A DNA stretch of 64,000 nt, taken from Leucaena leucocephala (Eukaryota > Streptophyta > Magnoliopsida > Fabales > Fabaceae). The stretch lies in assembly GCA_037074615.1 (NCBI GenBank), contig CM073520.1, positions 33,537,527 through 33,601,526 on the forward strand. Reading direction: 5' to 3'. Made by a program: the position numbers and the translations under genes. Below, piece by piece: positions 57,446 to 64,000 of this stretch; the first letter of the stretch is position 1; the number at the start of each line of letters is the position of its first letter. The notes under the pieces were generated by a model. The model saw only the letters and a program-made list of their open reading frames with translations, had not been told where the DNA came from and made no database searches.

Positions 57446-59313
57446 AAAATGGAAATAATTCTTAATTACTATATAAAGAACCGTTATGGAAGATATACTT
57501 CTTATTATAGTAAATGTTATTCTGGGTGTGACCCGAGTTAAAATATTATCAAACCTTGAAAGTGGAAACTATATTTAGTCATTTTAGATCCGCGTATCAT
57601 CATAAAGCATATGACAATAAATACTAATCTGGCTTGAATTATATAGGGTACATCACTCCCAACTGAATTTACTCCATTTGTCTATAACAATTCTATGATA
57701 TTTTTACAATGTCATGACAATTGGTATTTAAAGTTTAAAAAATTAGCTAAATATACAAAAATTATATACATTTTGATTCAGTTATCTATAACCTTCATAA
57801 TCTTTAAAAATTTAAATTAATATTTTTAATATTTTATATTTTAATTATCAAGATCTTACAATTAAAATTGTTATTAAAATTAACTATTTTTTGTATGTCC
57901 TAATTTTTATATTTTTTATTATATACTATTTTATTTAAAAAAATAGTACTTTGATAATTTATATCTAATTTTAAGTAGTTTATATTTTTTATTTAAATAA
58001 TACATGATCAAATAAATATTTTAAATACTTTTTAAAGTATTTTATATTTTTAAGTATTTTAAAATTAATTTAAATTATATGTTAAGTTTCAAGTTTTTTT
58101 TAAATATTTTATATTTTATAAATATTTTATTTTAAGTATTTAAGAAAAAATTAAAATTAGATGTGAAGTATCAAATATTATTTTTTAAATAATATGATAT
58201 AAAATAAAAAATATAAAAATTATAGTATGATATAAACTGTTAATTTAAATAGCAATTTTAACAGTACGATTTTAATAATCAAAATATTAAATATTAAAAT
58301 TATTAATTTAAATTTTTGAAAATTATAGATATTATATGCAATTGGCCTAAAATTTAAGGGATTTTGTGTATTTTAGCCTTAAAAATTTAAACCATTGAAT
58401 GGGATATTTATGTTTTACCAATATTATTAAATGAGTATTTATAAATGTTTTTATTATGATGTTGAACAATTTTTGTCGTAAAATCCAAACATTTAATAAA
58501 AATATTAAACGTGAAAGGCATTTGAAAGAATTATTTTGCCAAAGGCATTTCAAAAGATTATTTAGTGAAGAATTCAATTTCCTTAAGTGGATAAATTTTA
58601 TTTTATTTTTAGCCACAAGAATTAATTTTTATTTACATTATTTGCAATCAATAACTTACTAAGATTAAAATTTCAACTAATTCTATCGATACCTTGTAGC
58701 CCAAATCGCATCAACCTGGTTTTTTTAAGCATTATATTATATTGTGAGTTCAAATTCTCTATAAAAGTACGATGGGTGTGTGAATTATGATAAAAAATAA
58801 ATTTCAACTAATTTTTCTTAAAAAGTAAGCTACAATATGCTTAATAAAACTTTACTTATTTTAGCCAATAAATATTTATTCAATTAATAAAAAGTTAACA
58901 TACAATATATAAAATTATGAGTTCAAATTTTACAATCAATTTGATAAATTTATTTTTTTGGCACAAAAATATTAATATGAGTTCAATCTTAAAGGTTCAA
59001 TAGGGTTAAAATATACTTTTAAATTTAAAAAAATATTTATAAATATATTTACATATTATCTACTAATAAATATTCTCATACTGAGAGTAGAATTTAAACT
59101 CATAATTTTATAAATTATGATATAATTACTTAATAATTGAATTAATTTTTATTAATTTAATGACCTTATAAACAATCTACAAGTACTTGTACTTTATAAA
59201 CAATCTACAAGTTCTTGGGCTAGTGGAAATCTTGTAATTCACTTTTTTTAAAAAAAAAAAAAGACATGTTAATCTGAAAAATATACCAAATATGCCCGAT
59301 GTAAATCATAATG
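57446..59313. other. AT-rich intergenic DNA
   Basis: No gene supported. Frames at 58347-58662 overlap on opposite strands and are low-complexity. Repeated TTTAAGTATTTTA-like strings occur at 57960-58150. Confidence 0.5.
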
Positions 59314-60032
59314 GATTCCAGTAGGGGTGTTCACAATGCCCGTCGTCCAGTTCACCCACTCGAACCCGTAAAAAAATCGCTCGGCCCGGCCCTAAAAAAG
59401 TTGCCCAAAATATATTTGGGCCGGGCCAGGCATCGGGCAGGGCAGCATGCCCTACCCATTTGCCCCGGCCCTATATATATATATTTATTATTTTTTTTAA
59501 TTTTTTTCTTAACTTATTTTATTTATAATTTTACACTTTTCACTTTAGTTGACAACTCTTTTTGTTCATTTTTAAAATATTAAACATACCTTTTATATTT
59601 ATGTAGATACCAAAGTTGTTCCTCTGCTTTACTTGCTAAGTATTCAATTTTTTTAATTACAATAACACTACAAATATCCGACCTCTACATATTTTAATAT
59701 TTTTTTTATATATGCAATAGACTTTGAGACTTCAATTATTATCTTTTTATTACCTTATTCTTAGTGAATTATATATATTATTTAACTCTTAAGAATATAA
59801 ATATAATATTATTTTATAAGTTCATGATGGCAGATTTTTTTCTCACAATATGAGCAGAATATCACAGCCCGGGCATGCCCAGCCCGCCCATACCCAGTCC
59901 GAAATAGTTAGGGCTTTTACCTGGTCGGGCCGGGCATCGGGTTACAAAATGCAGCCTATACTTTTTTCGGGCAGGGCATCGAGTAGGGGGCTACTCTGCC
60001 CAGTCCTACCCATGCACACCCCTAGATTCCAG
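59314..60032. repeat. 8-bp target-site duplication pair flanking hAT element B
   Basis: GATTCCAG at 59314-59321 and at 60025-60032, directly abutting the element. Confidence 0.9.
59322..60024. mobile_element. Non-autonomous hAT element B
   Basis: 703 bp. The left end reads TAGGGGTGTTCACAATGCC and the right end, reverse-complemented, TAGGGGTGTGCATGGG. The target duplication is a perfect 8 bp. Near both ends lie GGGCCGGGCC and GGGCATCGGG-type strings in inverted orientation, and the centre is AT-rich. It has no transposase. It shares terminus type and architecture with element A at 53650 but little interior sequence, so the two are family relatives rather than copies. Open frames inside it are chance products of the GC-rich subterminal repeats. 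Confidence 0.92.
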
Positions 60033-62640
60033 ACTCTAGGAAAGGTTAGTGGCCAAGAACACTGAAAAAATTTGACACCTTTTCATTTGTACAAGAGGTG
60101 TTTCACTAAATATTGCAATGTAAAATATATTTAAGAAACAAGTACCATAGAAGACCACAATGGGCCTGTTTGGTTGGCTTTGAAGCATGAGTTTTGAAGG
60201 GTTTTTTTTTTTGAATAAAATTTAAATTTATTTTTTTTTAAAATAAATAGTTATATTTATTCAAATAAATTTTTAGACTAAAATTACAGTTTAAAAATAA
60301 GGTTTCAGATAATCAGAATAGCTTATAGAACAGTAAAAGAGGTTATAAACTAACAAATTACTATATTACTCATATTTTTTTATTTTATCTCTCATACTTT
60401 TTCTTACACCTTCTCTCTTTTTTTTTTACACCCTATTTTCTTTCTCCTCTTATATATTATCTCTCATAATTTAATACTCATATCATTTTTCGTAATTTAC
60501 CAATAATAAAAGTACTTCTGAAAATAACTATCAAAACACTCATTTATTTAAAACTATTTTTTTCTATAAACTCTTCTCTAAAAGTTATTTTCTATAAGCT
60601 GCCCAAAAATTATTTTTTTTCGTAAACCCATTTCTAAAATTTTATTCAAAAATAGACATCATTTTTTATTTTTTATTTAAAATTTTCAATACACGCCTTT
60701 TATTCAACTCCGGGTTCTCTCTCTGTTTTTTTTTTTTTAAGTTTGATTATCTTGATATAACTTATAAGGTAAGAAAATGACTTATTTCAAATAAATTGAA
60801 TGCATATTGCATGGAATTGGAAAAGCATGGGTTTATAGATTTTGTACTATACGTTAATTTTCGTTGTACAGTCAGGATTCTCGCTTTATATTTCTATATT
60901 ATTAAGAAAATAACCAAAAAAAGAATATCATGTACAATATCGAACCATTTATGTCAATTCAATGGTTAGAATTTATTTTTAATCATTTTTTTAAAAAAAG
61001 GAAACGATCTTGAGGCCCTAAATTAATTTACTAAATAATAAGCATTATTGAGATCCCAAAATTTGGGAAAAGAAAGTGGAAGGATTGGATCCTAAATTGA
61101 AGAGGGACCATTTGTTTGCATGTGTGAGTTATAGACCCTTGGAGGATCTACCTACCCAGCCTCCCTGTAATTATTCCCCCCTTTTTCTCAATCAATACTT
61201 TGTCTCGGGAAAATTTCTATATTTTATTATTTATCCTCTATACACACTCAATTTTTATAAAATGAAATTAAAATAAAAATTAATTAATATAATATGATTT
61301 AAGTTTAGATATATTTTTATATAAGATTTACTTTGATTGAAATTTATTTAAATAATATATTAAAAAAATAGTTTCAATGGGTTGAAATATGAAAAAAAAA
61401 TAAAAGCTAAAATTTATAAAAAGTTACTTTAATTTTATGTGAAAAGAAATTATTTTCTCCAAAATAATCCAAACATCATTTTAAACTTAAAATCACTGCT
61501 TTAATTGGAAAAAAAAACAGAGAGAGTCAATTTTAACATGGCAAATGCCATGCTAAACACCGAGTAGTAATCCAAGATTTGATTATCCGGGGATTGTTTG
61601 ACTCAAGAACAAATTAAATTTGACCAAGTTTTACCTATGGTCTCTGATTCTCATGTGATATTCTAGCCACTTACTATTGTACTTGTCATTCTGTATATGA
61701 GTTATTGGCTGACAATATTTTGCGTATTCTTTTTATACATTAAAAGCCTACAAAGTCTACCAACCCCTTGATATGGTAAAATAAGTCGACTTTGTACTCG
61801 ACTTTTTAGATTATATTATAATTTTTAGAATCTAAAATTATAATTTTAGATAAATTTATTAGATTAACTTTTAAATAGAGAAAAATACTTTTGATATGTA
61901 ATGACTATTTTGTTCCTATATTTTTTCTTATCATTTTATCCTATATATTTTTTTGATAATTTATTTATAAAAAAATATAGTATAGTAATAACTATCTAAA
62001 TATTTATTTATTTATAATTATTTTTTAAAAAAAATTATTCTTTATAATATATTATTTATAAGCTATTCTCTATAATCTATTATTTATAATCTCTTATCCA
62101 TAAACTAAATCAAACAAGAAAATAATAATAATAAGAGTAGGAGATGATTATATACTTTTAGAATGTGGAAAATGAGATAAAATTTCAATGAGAAACAGCT
62201 TTACAAATAAAAGAGTTTGTGTTGTAAAAGAGAATTAATAAAACTAATATAAGAAATAAAGGAATTCTTTAAAATATGATGGCAAAAAGATTGTGATGAT
62301 AAATCGTGCACATTCATTATAAATGGGGCATGTTGATAGAGATAAGAGCGAAAAAAAAAAAACTAACGGATTTTATGTCTAAATATGAATGGCCATGATT
62401 TTCGTACATAACTATACACATGGAGTGAATATCGCAAGGTTAAAATAGTAATTTAAGGATGTGTAAAAATTAAGAAAGAAAGGAGATAATGAAAATAATA
62501 CTTTGATTAATGAACAAATCATAGCCAATATATAGAACCCTTTAAGGATGAAACCACACCAAAACTTCTTGGGGACTACATGAGGGAGGATTAATGTTAA
62601 TCTCCCTCTTGCCGAAAAGATAACCTCTCTACACCCCTAA
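60033..62640. other. AT-rich intergenic DNA with MITE-like debris
   Basis: No gene. GGGCCTGTTTGGTTGG at about 60163 looks like the start of a MITE, and TTTTGAATAAAATTTAAA at about 60210 recurs inverted near 60640-60655, so an element could span about 60163-60660. No target duplication was found. AT-rich sequence with TTATAATCTATTATTTATAA strings at about 61800-62120 is of unknown origin. Confidence 0.45.
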
Positions 62641-62703
62641 TCCACACACACACACACACAGCCCACGAGTGATTCATCAGTTAACTAGCAAAGATAATAT
62701 CTC

Positions 62704-62802
62704 ATATACATACATACATACATACATACATACATACATACATACATACATACATACATACATACATACATACATACATACATACATACATACATACATA
62801 CA
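62704..62802. repeat. Long ATAC tetranucleotide microsatellite
   Basis: About 24 uninterrupted ATAC/CATA units (~98 bp). A CA array lies just upstream (62643-62660). The frame reading repeated Thr-Tyr-Ile-His is a by-product of the repeat. Confidence 0.95.
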
Positions 62803-62836
62803 GTATAAGGTGGACTCAATCATAATTAAAATAATA

Positions 62837-63092
62837 CTTTTTCAGTCTTTAATATATAACGTATTTAATTAATTTGATTAGATTAAAGAAATAAATTAAT
62901 ATGATATGTATTATCTAAAATACTTAAATTATCTTTCTTAATTTTTTTATTCCTTATCTCTGATCTTACTTGATTTTTATTGAGTATCAATAGAGATAAT
63001 TTAATAAAAATATGATAAATATAATAAATATGTCTTATATTTATTATCAATATCAACTCTCTAATTAGATCTTATATTAAAAACAGGAGGAG
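62837..63092. mobile_element. Stowaway-like MITE
   Basis: Flanked by TA (62835-62836 and 63093-63094). The left end reads CTTTTTCAGTCTTTAATATA and the right end, reverse-complemented, CTCCTCCTGTTTTTAATATA. The subterminal AATATAA(C/G) motif is shared with the copies at 9648 and 27595. 256 bp, non-coding. Confidence 0.68.
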
Positions 63093-63094
63093 TA

Positions 63095-64000
63095 TGATTT
63101 AATTAAAACATACAACAAAATCATATATAAATTTGAAAAAGGCAATTTTAAAATAAAAAAGATATTAATTCACGAGTAAATAGAACACTCATATATAAAT
63201 TATATATAATTTAACAAAACAATATTACTAAAGTACAAATTTGACAGGCTATTATTATATGAGATAATATTACTGATATAACTGATTAACTTGAGTTGAG
63301 TTTTAATATTATATTTTCTTATATCAATTTCTTTCTAATTACACCATCTATATTCATTTTGTAAATGACTAAGATCATATGCTAAAAACTTGTACATATT
63401 GAAATGAGTAAGAGAAACTAAGCTTGAAAAAGAAGTGTTCATTGTCCTAAATCATAGTGCATAAAACCCATGAGTATGATGAGTTGATGACTTAATTATG
63501 TATAATGTTAATGGCGATTAATTACCTGAAATCTGACTTAAGAATCATGGGAACACTCAAATCAACTTCCAGCACAAGTCAATAGTGGCAAACGTAATCA
63601 TCGTCCACAAACACAATTAGTGTTAGAAAAAGAGATGATTACTTGGATTAAGTGATTAAGAAGGCGTGTTGAAGTAGTGGTTAGTGGAACTAGTCAAAGT
63701 GCATATGTAGAAAATTTTGGAGAGAGGCAACTTGAGAGTGAGATTGAAGGACTAGTTGATGTGGAATTTTCTTTTGTGCTTATGAGCTCATGGATTAACA
63801 AGCCTAAAACGGGATATTAGTATAGGAATATATAATTAATTTACAGAAATTAGAAAGTAAAATGATCATACATATCAAAGCTCATCTCTTATAGAGAGAA
63901 GAGAAGGTTCTAATGACAGAAAAAAACATAGAACGAGAACAAAATAGAATTAAAACAAATGGAAAACTAAACAAAAGGTACTGAAAATTCAAAGAGGTTT
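63095..64000. other. Intergenic DNA to the window end, with one open frame
   Basis: Mostly AT-rich. A non-ATG frame at 63656-63820 (plus) reads LRRVEVVVSGTSQSAYVENF, then GERQLESEIEGLVDVEF and onward to a stop. The composition is protein-like but no family is recognised and no splice context is clear, so it is not called as a gene. Confidence 0.35.

Noticed and set aside
59311..60065. Frames within hAT element B read as proteins
   Set aside because: They arise from GC-rich inverted subterminal repeats; no transposase motif is present.
62669..62872. Protein with repeated Thr-Tyr-Ile-His
   Set aside because: It is a translation of the ATAC microsatellite.

Overview
The window is nuclear DNA from a flowering plant, most probably a eudicot. 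It is strongly AT-rich. Genes are split by many GT-AG introns and separated by long intergenic tracts full of microsatellites and small transposable elements. The proteins resemble eudicot plastid and cytosolic enzymes, and one locus matches the plant microRNA miR160. I cannot name the species from sequence alone. Exon coordinates come from hand splicing: I required a GT donor, an AG acceptor, an open frame and a match to the known protein family.

Layout: (1) 1-3.4 kb: AT-rich DNA leading to a MIR160 locus (hairpin 3291-3413), with a possible small upstream ORF. (2) 3.4-20.3 kb: gene-poor AT-rich DNA with Stowaway-like and other MITEs, a fold-back element and local tandem duplications. (3) 20.3-27.1 kb: a complete 13-exon gene for aminodeoxychorismate synthase (ADCS, fused PabA-PabB type, 918 aa), plus strand. 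(4) 28.45-29.87 kb: a broken chorismate synthase copy keeping only exons 1, 2, 12 and 13. (5) 31.5-37.8 kb: a complete 13-exon chorismate synthase gene (434 aa), plus strand. (6) 38.6-42.4 kb: a fold-back element whose arms are inverted ~30-bp tandem repeats, then a 5'-truncated L1-type LINE on the minus strand with a SINE-like insertion, then an unassigned coding-like remnant. (7) 49.9-52.7 kb: a two-exon patatin-like protein gene of the group III type (464 aa), minus strand. (8) 53.6-60.0 kb: two hAT-type non-autonomous elements, each with a perfect 8-bp target-site duplication, amid AT-rich DNA. (9) 60-64 kb: AT-rich DNA, a long ATAC microsatellite and another Stowaway-like element.

Biological connection: chorismate synthase makes chorismate in the plastid, and ADCS uses it for p-aminobenzoate and folate. 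They are consecutive pathway enzymes that share no homology, yet they lie in the same orientation about 4.5 kb apart, with a decayed chorismate synthase duplicate between them. The MIR160 and patatin-like loci have no evident link to that pathway. I found no prokaryotic-type system, CRISPR array, rRNA or tRNA gene. The most unusual structures are the gene pair with its pseudogene, the fold-back element and the well-preserved MITE families.
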